From the NCBI GenBank assembly GCA_014879655.1, contig JACSRS010000036.1, positions 1 to 48,794 on the forward strand: 48,794 nucleotides of DNA. Direction: 5' to 3'. This DNA comes from Burkholderiaceae bacterium. Its GTDB lineage: Bacteria; Pseudomonadota; Gammaproteobacteria; Burkholderiales; Burkholderiaceae_C. The position numbers and the translations under genes were made by a program. Shown here piece by piece: positions 17,992 through 26,533 of the stretch. How positions within the stretch are numbered: the stretch's first letter is position 1; every line of letters begins with the position of its first letter. The notes under the pieces are model-generated. The model worked only from the letters and a program-made list of their open reading frames with translations. It did no database searches and was not told the origin of the DNA.

Positions 17992-18948
17992 ATGATTGAT
18001 GTAACCATTCAGAACTTCGAAGCCGAGGTGATCGCCGCCTCGATGAACACACCCGTCCTGGTGGACTTCTGGGCCCCCTGGTGCGGGCCCTGCAAGTCGC
18101 TCGGCCCGATCCTGGAAAAGCTGGAAGTGGCCTATGAAGGACGCTTCAAGCTCGTCAAGATCAATTCCGACGAAGAGCAGCAACTGGCGGGCGCTTTCGG
18201 CATCAAGAGCATCCCGACCTGCATCCTGCTGATGGGCGGCCAGCCGGTGGACGGTTTCATGGGCGCACTGCCAGAAAGCAAGGTGCGGGAATTTCTGGAC
18301 CGGCGCCTGCCCGGCGAGCACGAGCTGGCCGCCGAAGCCGAAGCCCAGGAAGCGCAGCAACACCTGGAGGCCGGCGACATCCATGCCGCGCAGGCACGCC
18401 TGGCCGAGGCGCTGGCCACCAACCCCGGCAACGACGACATCCGGTTCGACCTGGTCAAGCTCCTGATCAGTACCGGCCAGCTGGGCCCGGCCGCCGCCGA
18501 ACTGGCACCGGCCCTGTCGCGCATTCCGGTGTCGCTGCGTTTCGAGGCGCTGTCGCACTGGCTCAACGCGATGGAGTTTGCCGCCACCGACCCCCGCGGA
18601 ACCTGGCCGGTGGAGCGGTTTGACGAACGGATCGCCGCCAACAAGCGCGATTTCGAAACCCGTTTCGCCAAGGGCCGGGTCCTGATGGCGCGCGGCGAGT
18701 GGCCGGCGGCGATGGATGAACTGCTGGAAATCATCATGCGCGACAAGTCCTGGGACGACGCCGCGCCACGCAAGACCGTGGTGGCAATCCTGGAACTGAT
18801 GACGCCGCCCAAACCGAAGGCCGCCGAACAGGCCACCGGCAAGACGGCGGGCGGCATCGAACTGGCTGGCAAAGGCGCGATCCAGGAAGACCCGCAGAGT
18901 GCGCTGGTTTCGAGCTACCGGCGCAAGCTGAGCATGATGCTCAACTGA
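17992..18948 (+). CDS. Thioredoxin-TPR co-chaperone (CnoX/YbbN-like)
   Basis: A 318-residue protein with an N-terminal thioredoxin domain (1-105) containing the active site WCGPC (Cys31, Cys34) and the cis-Pro segment KSIPTC, followed by a helical TPR-like C-terminal region (about 110-290). CnoX proteins hold unfolding clients under oxidative stress and hand them to GroEL. E. coli CnoX lacks the first cysteine, whereas this protein keeps a complete redox pair, so it may act as both reductase and holdase. It is divergent from purE and convergent with purC. Confidence 0.9.
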   Translation: MIDVTIQNFEAEVIAASMNTPVLVDFWAPWCGPCKSLGPILEKLEVAYEGRFKLVKINSDEEQQLAGAFGIKSIPTCILLMGGQPVDGFMGALPESKVREFLDRRLPGEHELAAEAEAQEAQQHLEAGDIHAAQARLAEALATNPGNDDIRFDLVKLLISTGQLGPAAAELAPALSRIPVSLRFEALSHWLNAMEFAATDPRGTWPVERFDERIAANKRDFETRFAKGRVLMARGEWPAAMDELLEIIMRDKSWDDAAPRKTVVAILELMTPPKPKAAEQATGKTAGGIELAGKGAIQEDPQSALVSSYRRKLSMMLN

Positions 18949-18991
18949 GCGGCAATGCGGGGCAGCGGCCCGGCGGCATCGTGGCCAGCTG

Positions 18992-19900
18992 TCACCCGGT
19001 CAGCCGCTCCAGCGCTTCGCGGTACTTCTGCGCCGTCTTCTCGATCACCTCGCGCGGCAGGTGCGGCGCCGGCGGCGTCTTGTCCCACGGCTTGCCGTTG
19101 ACCCGCACGGTCTCCAGCCAGTCGCGCAGGAACTGCTTGTCGTAGCTGGGCGGGTTGCCGCCCGGCGTGTAACTCTCGGCCGGCCAGTAGCGCGACGAAT
19201 CGGGCGTCAGCACCTCGTCCATCAGCACCAGCGTGCCGTCGGCATCGAGGCCGAACTCGAACTTGGTATCGGCAATGATGATGCCCTTTTCAAGGGCGAT
19301 GGCACTGGCCGCCTGGTAGATGGCGATGCTGATGTCGCGGATGCGGGTGGCCAGATCGGCGCCGATCATCGCCACCGTGGCCTCGAAACTGATGTTTTCG
19401 TCGTGCTCGCCGGCGGCGGCCTTGGCAGCCGGCGTGTAAATCGGTTCGGGCAGCTTGCTGGCGTTATGCAGCCCTGGCGGCAGCGGCACGCCACAGACGG
19501 CGCCGCCTTGCTGGTATTCCTTCCAGCCGCTGCCGGCCAGGTAGCCGCGCACCACGGCCTCGACCGGAATGGGCTTGAGGCGCTTGACCAGCATCGAGCG
19601 GCCCCGCACCTGTTCAACCTCATCAGCGCTGACCACGCTTTCGGGAGCTTCGCCGGTCAGGTGGGTCGGGCAGATATTCAGTCCCCGGGGCCCGAGCTTG
19701 TCGAACCAGAACAGTGCCATTTTCGTAAGCAACTCACCCTTGCCCGGAATCGGCTCGCCCATGATCACGTCAAAAGCGCTGATGCGGTCGCTGGCGACCA
19801 TCAAGATGCGGTCGTCGCCCACGGCGTAGTTGTCACGCACCTTGCCGCGTGCCAGCAGGGGCAGGGAGGTCAGTCTGGAAGTGTGCAGGACGGAGGTCAT
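18992..19900 (-). CDS. purC: SAICAR synthetase
   Basis: Phosphoribosylaminoimidazole-succinocarboxamide synthase of 302 residues, joining CAIR and aspartate with ATP. It begins [18 protein letters not shown] (nucleotide-binding loop) and has [11 protein letters not shown], the central [18 protein letters not shown] and [15 protein letters not shown]. The length is that of the longer PurC type common in betaproteobacteria. I took the ATG at 19900; an ATG 10 codons upstream is less likely. It is transcribed separately from purEK. Confidence 0.96.
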   Translation of the reverse strand: MTSVLHTSRLTSLPLLARGKVRDNYAVGDDRILMVASDRISAFDVIMGEPIPGKGELLTKMALFWFDKLGPRGLNICPTHLTGEAPESVVSADEVEQVRGRSMLVKRLKPIPVEAVVRGYLAGSGWKEYQQGGAVCGVPLPPGLHNASKLPEPIYTPAAKAAAGEHDENISFEATVAMIGADLATRIRDISIAIYQAASAIALEKGIIIADTKFEFGLDADGTLVLMDEVLTPDSSRYWPAESYTPGGNPPSYDKQFLRDWLETVRVNGKPWDKTPPAPHLPREVIEKTAQKYREALERLTG

Positions 19901-19930
19901 GTCGGAGTTGTCACCGGCGGTGAAAGCCAA

Positions 19931-19962
19931 AAGAAAAAGCCCGCTGAACAGTCAACGGGCTT
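19931..19962 (-). terminator. Rho-independent terminator of fba
   Basis: On the minus strand a 7-bp stem AAGCCCG...CGGGCTT with a 12-nt loop is followed by TTTTTCTTTT. It lies about 35 bp beyond the fba stop and just before purC, separating the two transcripts. Confidence 0.75.
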
Positions 19963-19995
19963 CGAACCATTCCGGCGGATTATCGCAAGAACCGG

Positions 19996-21060
19996 TCAGT
20001 TCACCACCTGCGCCAATTCGCCCCTGGCATATCGGGCCGCGACCACCTGCAGCGAATCGCCCTTGATCTGGCTGGCCTGGCCTTCGCAGCCAAACTCGAT
20101 GTAGCGCTGCTTGCAGATCGCCTTGGCCGCTTCGCGCGCCGGCTTGAGCCATTCGCGGGCGTCGAACTTCTCGGGATGCTCATGCAGGAACTTGCGCACC
20201 GCGCCGGTCATCGCCAGCCGGATGTCGGTGTCGATGTTGATCTTGCGGACGCCGAACTTGATGGCGTGCTGGATTTCTTCGACCGGCACGCCGTAGGTTT
20301 CCTTCATGTTGCCGCCGTACTGCCGGATGATGGCCAACAGGTCCTGCGGCACGCTCGATGAGCCGTGCATCACCAGGTGCGTATTGGGAATGCGGCGGTT
20401 GATTTCCTTGATGCGGTCGATCGCCAGGATGTCCCCGGTGGGCTTGCGGGTGAACTTGTAGGCACCATGGCTGGTGCCGATGGCAATGGCCAGCGCGTCG
20501 AGCTGGGTGCGTTTGACGAAATCCGCCGCCTGCTCAGGGTCGGTCAGCAACTGTTCGCGCGTCATCGTCGCGTCGGTGCCGTGGCCGTCTTCCTTGTCGC
20601 CCTTCATGGTTTCCAGGCTGCCCAGGCAACCGAGCTCACCTTCGACCGTCACGCCCAGCTTGTGCGCCATGTCGACCACCTTGCGCGTCACCTCGACGTT
20701 GTAGTCGTAGCTGGCGATGGTCTTGCCATCGGACTCCAGGCTGCCGTCCATCATGACCGAGCTGAAACCCAGGTTCATCGCGCCCTGGCAGACGTCGGGG
20801 CTTTGCCCGTGATCCTGGTGCATCACCAGCGGGATGCCCGGGTACTGCTCGATCGCCGCCTGGATCAGGTGCTTGATGAAGGCCTCGCCGGCGTACTTGC
20901 GGGCACCGGCACTGGCCTGCAGGATCACCGGCGCGCCGGTTTCCTTCGCGGCTTCCATCACCGCCTGCACCTGTTCCAGGTTGTTGACATTGAAAGCCGG
21001 AATTCCGTAGCCGTTTTCAGCGGCATGGTCGAGCAGTTCGCGCATGGAGACGAGTGGCAT
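19996..21060 (-). CDS. fba: Class II fructose-bisphosphate aldolase
   Basis: Zinc-dependent aldolase interconverting fructose-1,6-bisphosphate with DHAP and glyceraldehyde-3-phosphate. The 354-residue protein has the catalytic/metal motif HQDHGQ (His81, Asp83, His84), [17 protein letters not shown] and VMHGSSSVP, typical of the CbbA-like class II subgroup. I start at ATG 21060 (MPLVSMREL), as in homologues. In a bacterium using the Entner-Doudoroff route, its main role is probably gluconeogenic or in the Calvin-type or glycolytic lower half. Its upstream region carries an 18-bp sequence that recurs upstream of pyk. Confidence 0.96.
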   Translation of the reverse strand: MPLVSMRELLDHAAENGYGIPAFNVNNLEQVQAVMEAAKETGAPVILQASAGARKYAGEAFIKHLIQAAIEQYPGIPLVMHQDHGQSPDVCQGAMNLGFSSVMMDGSLESDGKTIASYDYNVEVTRKVVDMAHKLGVTVEGELGCLGSLETMKGDKEDGHGTDATMTREQLLTDPEQAADFVKRTQLDALAIAIGTSHGAYKFTRKPTGDILAIDRIKEINRRIPNTHLVMHGSSSVPQDLLAIIRQYGGNMKETYGVPVEEIQHAIKFGVRKINIDTDIRLAMTGAVRKFLHEHPEKFDAREWLKPAREAAKAICKQRYIEFGCEGQASQIKGDSLQVVAARYARGELAQVVN

Positions 21061-21123
21061 GGTGTAAGTCCAGAGGAGTGGCAATGGCGTGAAGATCAGG
21101 CGGAAAGCTCGATTGAACGCGCT

Positions 21124-21141
21124 GTAACCGTCTGGTAACCG
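21124..21141 (-). promoter_or_regulatory. Putative operator shared with pyk (copy at fba)
   Basis: GTAACCGTCTGGTAACCG on the plus strand contains two direct GTAACC half-sites 11 bp apart, one helical turn. It lies 64-81 bp upstream of the fba start codon. The same 18 bp occurs inverted at 22801-22818, a comparable distance upstream of pyk. A -10-like TAAAAT for fba lies at 21154-21149, so this site would sit just downstream of the transcription start. Confidence 0.5.
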
Positions 21142-21286
21142 GACTTCAATTTTAGCGTGCCCGGCCCGACGCCCGGCTGACAGACCGGCCGCCGGAACGC
21201 TGTGGTCGCCCTGCAGTTACACCCAGCCAGGTTGCACAAGCAGGCACCCTCCCGCCCGATCGGGCGCCCGGCGGACCGTTGCGGCG

Positions 21287-22732
21287 TCAGCCCACCTTGC
21301 AAATCTTCAGCATGTTGGTGCCGCCGGGCGAGCCCATCGGTTCACCGCAGGTGATGGCGTACACATCCCCGGCTTTCACGATGTTGCGCTCTTTCAGATG
21401 GTGCTCGGCCTGCGACAGCGCGGTGTCGCGGTCGGCGCTGGTATCGGTCAGCAGCAACGGCCGCACGTTGCGGTAGAGCGCCATCTTGCGCTGGGTGGCC
21501 AGCTTGGAGGTCAGCGCGTAGATCGGGATGTTGGTGCGGTGGCGGCTCATCCACAGCGGCGTCGAGCCCGAATCGGTGAGCGCGACGATGGCCTTGGCGC
21601 CCAGGTGGTGGGCGGTGAACAGCGCACCCATCGCGATCGACTGGTCGATGCGGCTGAACGTCTGGCCGGTGAAGTCGGCGTCGAGTTCAGCGTGCTCGGT
21701 GTCCTCGGCTTTTTCGGCAGCCTCGCAGATCTTCGCCATCTCCAGCACCGTCTCCAGCGGATAGCGGCCGGCGGCGGTCTCGGCCGACAGCATCACGGCA
21801 TCCGTGCCGTCGAGCACCGCGTTGGCCACGTCACTGACCTCGGCGCGCGTGGGGACCGGGTTGGTGATCATGCTCTCCATCATCTGCGTGGCCGTGATCA
21901 CCACCTTGTCGTGCAGGCGCGCCAGCTTGATCATGCGCTTTTGCAGGGCTGGAACCGCCGCATTGCCCACTTCAACCGCCAGGTCGCCGCGCGCGACCAT
22001 GATGCCGTCGCTGGCCTTGAGGATTTCTTCGAGGTGCGGAACCGCTTCGGCGCGCTCGATCTTCGCGATCAGGCCCGGCTTGTGGCGGAACTCCGCAGCG
22101 GCCACATTGCACAGCTGGCGCGCCATCTCCATATCGGTCGCGTTCTTCGGGAAGCTCACCGCGACGTAGTCGGCCTGGAAGCTCATCGCCGTGCGGATGT
22201 CCTCCATGTCCTTGCCGGTCAGCGCCGGCGCCGTCAGGCCGCCGCCCTGCTTGTTGATGCCCTTGTTGTTGGACAGTTCGCCGCCGAGCCTGACCGTCGT
22301 GTGGACCTGCTCGCCTTTGACCGCGACCACGGTCAGCACGATCAGGCCGTCGTTGAGCAGCAGCAGGTCGCCCGCCTTGACGTCGCGCGGCAGCTCCTTG
22401 TAGTCCAGACCAACGCCATCGATGTCACCCGGCTCGGTGCGCGACGCGTCGAGCACGAAAGCGGCGCCAGGCTCGAGCATGACCTTGCCGTCGGCAAATT
22501 TGCCAACGCGGATTTTCGGACCCTGCAAGTCGGCCATGATGGCCACTTCGCGGCCGGCGCGCTGCGCGGCTTCCCGGACCAGCTTCGCCCGGTCAATATG
22601 ATCCTGCGCCTTGCCGTGGCTGAAGTTCAGGCGCACGACATTGACGCCGGCGCGGATCATCGCCTCCAGAAGGGCGGGATCGCTGGACGCAGGGCCCAGG
22701 GTGGCAACGATTTTGGTGGCGCGGCTTGGCAT
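21287..22732 (-). CDS. pyk: Pyruvate kinase
   Basis: Converts phosphoenolpyruvate and ADP to pyruvate and ATP. The 481-residue protein begins RATKIVATLGPASSDP and has VRLNFSHG, MADLQGPKIRVG, the active-site stretch LIAKIERAEAVPHLEEI, GIMVARGDLAVE and TATQMMESMI, with the C-terminal regulatory domain of type II enzymes. I chose ATG 22732 (MPSRATK) because upstream residues are not conserved. The region between its stop and the fba start (21061-21286) holds only the fba promoter and operator candidates. Confidence 0.96.
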   Translation of the reverse strand: MPSRATKIVATLGPASSDPALLEAMIRAGVNVVRLNFSHGKAQDHIDRAKLVREAAQRAGREVAIMADLQGPKIRVGKFADGKVMLEPGAAFVLDASRTEPGDIDGVGLDYKELPRDVKAGDLLLLNDGLIVLTVVAVKGEQVHTTVRLGGELSNNKGINKQGGGLTAPALTGKDMEDIRTAMSFQADYVAVSFPKNATDMEMARQLCNVAAAEFRHKPGLIAKIERAEAVPHLEEILKASDGIMVARGDLAVEVGNAAVPALQKRMIKLARLHDKVVITATQMMESMITNPVPTRAEVSDVANAVLDGTDAVMLSAETAAGRYPLETVLEMAKICEAAEKAEDTEHAELDADFTGQTFSRIDQSIAMGALFTAHHLGAKAIVALTDSGSTPLWMSRHRTNIPIYALTSKLATQRKMALYRNVRPLLLTDTSADRDTALSQAEHHLKERNIVKAGDVYAITCGEPMGSPGGTNMLKICKVG

Positions 22733-22770
22733 CTCTGGTCTCCGTCGCACCCTTTCCGGGCGCTGTTGAT

Positions 22771-22783
22771 GTAACTTGGTTAC
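22771..22783. promoter_or_regulatory. Inverted repeat GTAAC-TTG-GTTAC upstream of pyk
   Basis: A 5-bp inverted repeat with 3-nt gap, 39 bp before the pyk ATG. It reuses the GTTAC half-site seen in the 18-bp motif at 22801-22818, so pyk carries four such half-sites in 48 bp. Confidence 0.4.
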
Positions 22784-22800
22784 GCATTTTCACACGGATT

Positions 22801-22818
22801 CGGTTACCAGACGGTTAC
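22801..22818 (-). promoter_or_regulatory. Putative operator shared with fba (copy at pyk)
   Basis: CGGTTACCAGACGGTTAC on the plus strand is the exact reverse complement of 21124-21141. It is 69-86 bp upstream of the pyk start. On the minus strand it overlaps the expected -35 of a TGn-GAAAAT extended -10, so a factor bound here could activate or repress pyk. Confidence 0.5.
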
Positions 22819-22837
22819 GGACTGCCGCCGCGCCCCT

Positions 22838-23719
22838 TCAGGCGGCCGCGTCGGCCAGTCCCAACATCTGCCGGGCCTCCTGCGGCGACGCGATCTCACG
22901 CCCGGCGCGCCGCGCACAGGCAGCAAGCGCCTCGATCAGCACACCGTTGCCGGTGGCGCGTTCACCACCGGGCAGGTAGAAGGTGTCTTCCAGGCCCGTG
23001 CGTAGCATGCCACCGAGGTCGGCCGCCTTCTGGTGCACCGGCCAGATCTCCGCACGACCGATCAGCGTCGCCTGCCAGACGGCATCCTTCACCATCCACT
23101 GCGGCAACAGTTCCAGCAGCGCCGCGTCGCAGGGCATGCCCGAGGCCACGCCCATCACCAGGTTGTATTCGGCGCGGCCCATGCCCGGCTTGAGCATGCC
23201 GTTCTTCACGTACATGCTGACCGAGCGCACGATGCCGACGTCAAAACACTCGAATTCCGGGTGCGTGCCGCATTGCTCCATCACATCCAGAAATGCCTGC
23301 ACCTTTTCGACCGGGTTGTCGAAAACCATCGGCGGCCAGGCCCACTGGCCGTCTTCGCGCAACTTCAGGTAGTTCAGGCTGCCGGCATTGCAGGCCGCAA
23401 TCTCCGGCCGCACCCGCCGGATGCAGTCGAGCGGACCGGAGATGTCCTTGCCGATCACGCCGGTTGTCAGGTTGATGATGACGCCCGGGCAGGCGGCGCG
23501 AATGGCCGTGACGATGGCTTCGGCCACGTCCGGGTCCCAGCTCGGCATGTGGCCACGCCCCTCCTGCTGGCTGCGCATGTGCACATGCATCACGCTGGCG
23601 CCGGCCGCGAACGCATCCCGGGCCTCGGCGGCCATCTGGGCCGGCGTCACCGGCACCGGGTGCTGGGAAGGGTTGGTCAGCACGCCCGTCAGCGCGCAAG
23701 TCAGTATGGCCTTGTCCAT
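22838..23719 (-). CDS. BKACE-family beta-keto acid cleavage enzyme (DUF849)
   Basis: A 293-residue TIM-barrel protein of the beta-keto acid cleavage family: it transfers the acyl part of a beta-keto acid to CoA from acetyl-CoA, releasing acetoacetate. The zinc motif HVHMR (His45, His47) is present. The N-terminal loop reads TGVLTNPSQHP and does not show the Glu that, as I recall, binds the amino group in the lysine-fermentation enzyme Kce, so 3-keto-5-aminohexanoate is unlikely as substrate. I chose ATG 23719, which overlaps the stop of the biotin carboxylase gene by 1 bp (TGATG), making this the last gene of the acyl-CoA operon. The physiological substrate is unknown; see findings. Confidence 0.88.
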   Translation of the reverse strand: MDKAILTCALTGVLTNPSQHPVPVTPAQMAAEARDAFAAGASVMHVHMRSQQEGRGHMPSWDPDVAEAIVTAIRAACPGVIINLTTGVIGKDISGPLDCIRRVRPEIAACNAGSLNYLKLREDGQWAWPPMVFDNPVEKVQAFLDVMEQCGTHPEFECFDVGIVRSVSMYVKNGMLKPGMGRAEYNLVMGVASGMPCDAALLELLPQWMVKDAVWQATLIGRAEIWPVHQKAADLGGMLRTGLEDTFYLPGGERATGNGVLIEALAACARRAGREIASPQEARQMLGLADAAA

Positions 23720-25692
23720 CAATCGTTCTCCTCGATTTCGAGTTCCACCAGCAACTGGCCGGCCTCGACGTTTTCTTTCAGCACCGCGTGAACGGCGACG
23801 ACACGGCCGGCCGCGCCAGCGGCCAGCCACATTTCCATCTTCATCGCTTCGACACAAACCAGCGGCTGGCCGGCCGCGACAGAGTCACCCGGCGCCACGC
23901 TGATGGCGGCGACCGTGCCGGCGACCGTGGCACAGGCACGGCGCGGATCACCCGCATCGGCGTCCTGCGGATAGGGTCGGACTTCACGGATCGTGAAGAC
24001 GGCGGCGTCGTGCGCCAGATGCAGCGCGTCGCCGTCGGCGACGTAGATCCAGTCGCGCTGCACACCGTCGATCGAGATGCGCTGACGGTGGCCCTCGCCA
24101 CCGAGCCGTTCCACCCGGACCGTGCGGTCGCCGTCTTCCACATCCACCTGCGCGCCATGCGGGCACACGCGCAGCACCCGGCGTTCATCGCTGCTCTCCA
24201 GTGTCAGCCCCCAGCGCGCCACACTGGCCGGCCGGAATACAGTTGCCGCCCGCTCGCCGACCCTGACAGGCGCGGCGAACCAGGCTGCCGCCAGATACCA
24301 TCCATCAGGCGGCAAAACAGGCGCCTGCAGCAGCGGCTCGCCACCTTGCTGCCACTCGTCCAGCAAGGTGGTGTGCATGCGCGCAGCACGAAAGTCGGGA
24401 TGGTTCAGCAGGTCGCGCAGAAAACGGCCGTTGTTGCGCAGGCCGAGCAGCGGCGCGCTCTCCAGCGCCGCGATCAGCCGGCGAATCGCATCGGCACGGT
24501 CGCGGCCGTGCGCGATGAGCTTGGCCACCATCGGGTCGTAGAACGGCGTGACGACACCGCCTTGCTCGATGCCGGCGTCAATGCGGACGCCGTCCATCAG
24601 CGCCGCCCCGGGCTGCCAGTGCAGCACCCGGCCCGTCTGCGGCGTGAACCCGGCATAGGGATCTTCGGCGTACAGCCGCACTTCGATGGCGTGCCCTTCA
24701 AAGCGGACCTGTGCCTGGCTGAGCGGCAGCGCCTCACAAGCGGCGACGCGCAGTTGCCAGGCCACCAGGTCGAGCCCGGTGATGCACTCGGTCACCGGGT
24801 GCTCCACCTGCAGCCGCGTGTTCATTTCCAGAAAGTAGTGGTTCAGGTCGCCATCGACAATGAACTCCACCGTGCCCGCGCCGCAGTAGCCCACGGCCAG
24901 CGCAGCCGCCACCGCATCGGCGCCCATGCGCTCGCGCATCGCCGCGCTGACGACGGGGGACGGCGCTTCTTCGATGACCTTCTGGCGACGCCGCTGGGCG
25001 GTGCAGTCGCGCTCGCCCAGATGCACGGCGTTGCCGTGGGCGTCTGCGAAGACCTGGATCTCGATGTGCCGGCCGCCCTCGATCAGGCGCTCCAGCATCA
25101 GCGTGTCGTCGCCAAAGGCACTGGCAGCCTCGCGCCGCGCGCCGGCGATCGCCTGTGGCAGTTCGGCCAGATCCCGCACGACGCGGATGCCCCGCCCGCC
25201 GCCACCGGCCACCGCCTTGACCAGCAGCGGCACGCCCAGGCTGGCAGCTTCCTGCTGCAGGCGTTCGTCGCGCTGGTCTTCGCCCAGATAGCCCGGCGCG
25301 CAGGGCACACCCGCCGCCAGCATGCGGCGTTTGGCCCCTGCCTTGTCGCCCATCGCGGTGATCGCCGCGGCTGACGGGCCGATGAAGACGAGGCCGGCAT
25401 CGGCACAGGCCTGCGCAAATTCGGCCCGCTCCGACAAAAAGCCGTAACCCGGATGCACCGCGTCGGCGCCGGTGCGCCGGGCAGCGTTCAGCAGCGCATC
25501 GATCTTCAGGTAGCTCTCGGCCGCCGGACCTGGCCCGATGCAGACCGCTTCGTCCGCCAGTTGCACATGCGGTGCCTGCGCGTCGGCTTCCGAATACACC
25601 GCCACCGTCCGGTAGCCCTGCGTGCGTGCAGTGCGGATGATGCGGCAGGCAATCTCGCCACGGTTGGCGATCAGAATCTTGTGAAATGTCAT
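23719..25692 (-). CDS. Biotin carboxylase/BCCP alpha subunit, geranyl-CoA carboxylase type
   Basis: A 657-residue alpha subunit of an acyl-CoA carboxylase. The biotin carboxylase domain (1-450) has FHKILIANRGEIACRI, the ATP loop KAVAGGGGRGI, HIEIQVFAD and EMNTRLQVEHPVTE. A linker domain follows, then the biotinyl domain with VEAMKMEM (biotinylated Lys618). It carboxylates biotin for the partner beta subunit at 27760-29385. Position and neighbours match AtuF of the terpene pathway; LiuD of leucine catabolism is the alternative and has the same architecture. The ATG overlaps the hydratase stop by 4 bp. Confidence 0.9.
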   Translation of the reverse strand: MTFHKILIANRGEIACRIIRTARTQGYRTVAVYSEADAQAPHVQLADEAVCIGPGPAAESYLKIDALLNAARRTGADAVHPGYGFLSERAEFAQACADAGLVFIGPSAAAITAMGDKAGAKRRMLAAGVPCAPGYLGEDQRDERLQQEAASLGVPLLVKAVAGGGGRGIRVVRDLAELPQAIAGARREAASAFGDDTLMLERLIEGGRHIEIQVFADAHGNAVHLGERDCTAQRRRQKVIEEAPSPVVSAAMRERMGADAVAAALAVGYCGAGTVEFIVDGDLNHYFLEMNTRLQVEHPVTECITGLDLVAWQLRVAACEALPLSQAQVRFEGHAIEVRLYAEDPYAGFTPQTGRVLHWQPGAALMDGVRIDAGIEQGGVVTPFYDPMVAKLIAHGRDRADAIRRLIAALESAPLLGLRNNGRFLRDLLNHPDFRAARMHTTLLDEWQQGGEPLLQAPVLPPDGWYLAAAWFAAPVRVGERAATVFRPASVARWGLTLESSDERRVLRVCPHGAQVDVEDGDRTVRVERLGGEGHRQRISIDGVQRDWIYVADGDALHLAHDAAVFTIREVRPYPQDADAGDPRRACATVAGTVAAISVAPGDSVAAGQPLVCVEAMKMEMWLAAGAAGRVVAVHAVLKENVEAGQLLVELEIEEND

Positions 25693-26531
25693 GTCGCGCC
25701 CCCTGGCGCCCAGCGGGGCTTGCGCTTTTGCACGAAGGCGGTGGTGCCTTCGACGCCCTCCGGCCCCAGCACGGCCCGAGCGAAGATGCCGGCGGCTTCG
25801 TCCACCAGACTGGCCGGCTCGGCGAAACGGGCTTTGGCGATCAAGGCCTTGCTCGCGGCGATCGCACCGGGCGCACACTGAAGGATGTCACCCAGCACCC
25901 GCTGCAGCGCGCCGTCGAGTCCGGCGGCCGGATGGACCTCGTGCACCAGCCGCAGGCCCAGCGCGGCTGCGGCGTCCAGCCGGCCACCGGTGACCGCCAG
26001 CCGCATCGCTTCGCTGTAGCCGAGCCGCGCCACCAGAAAGGGCGCGATCTGCGCCGGTACCACGCCGAGCGAGGTCTCGGGCAGGCGGAACACCGCGCTG
26101 TCACCAGCGATGGCCACGTCGGCGACGCAGGCCAGACCGAAGCCACCACCCATCACCGTGCCTTCGACAATCGCTACCGTGGCCAGCGGCGTGCGGGCGA
26201 ACGCCACACACAACTCGCCAAAGGCGGCGTTGACGCTGCGCATGGCGCCTTCATCGCCATCGGCCGTCTTCATCCGCGCCTGCGCCATGTCGCGCAGGTC
26301 GCCACCGGCACAAAAGTGCCCGCCGGCACCGCTCAGCACCACTACCCGCACCGTGGCGCCGGCTTCCGCGTCGAGCAGCGCCTGGCGCAGTTCGCTGACC
26401 ATCGCCAGCGACATGGCATTGCGCACCTGCGGCCGGTTCAGCGTCAGGTGCAGGACCTGGCCGTCGAACGACAGCGTCTGCAGCAGCGTCGGTGGTTCCG
26501 GCGGCTGGGTCGGCAGCGAGGGATGGCTCAT
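25689..26531 (-). CDS. Enoyl-CoA hydratase, isohexenylglutaconyl/methylglutaconyl-CoA type
   Basis: A 280-residue crotonase-fold enzyme with the oxyanion segments HFCAGGDLRDM and VEGTVMGGGFGLACVADVA, and LPETSLGVVPAQIAPF. The first canonical catalytic Glu is Gly here (GGGFGLA), while the second is kept (PET). As I recall, the missing first Glu and the PAxIxPF segment are the norm in bacterial LiuC/AtuE hydratases, which act on carboxylated branched enoyl-CoAs. Start is 2 bp after the dehydrogenase stop. In the operon it should hydrate the carboxylase product. Confidence 0.87.
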   Translation of the reverse strand: MSHPSLPTQPPEPPTLLQTLSFDGQVLHLTLNRPQVRNAMSLAMVSELRQALLDAEAGATVRVVVLSGAGGHFCAGGDLRDMAQARMKTADGDEGAMRSVNAAFGELCVAFARTPLATVAIVEGTVMGGGFGLACVADVAIAGDSAVFRLPETSLGVVPAQIAPFLVARLGYSEAMRLAVTGGRLDAAAALGLRLVHEVHPAAGLDGALQRVLGDILQCAPGAIAASKALIAKARFAEPASLVDEAAGIFARAVLGPEGVEGTTAFVQKRKPRWAPGGAT

Positions 26532-26533
26532 GT

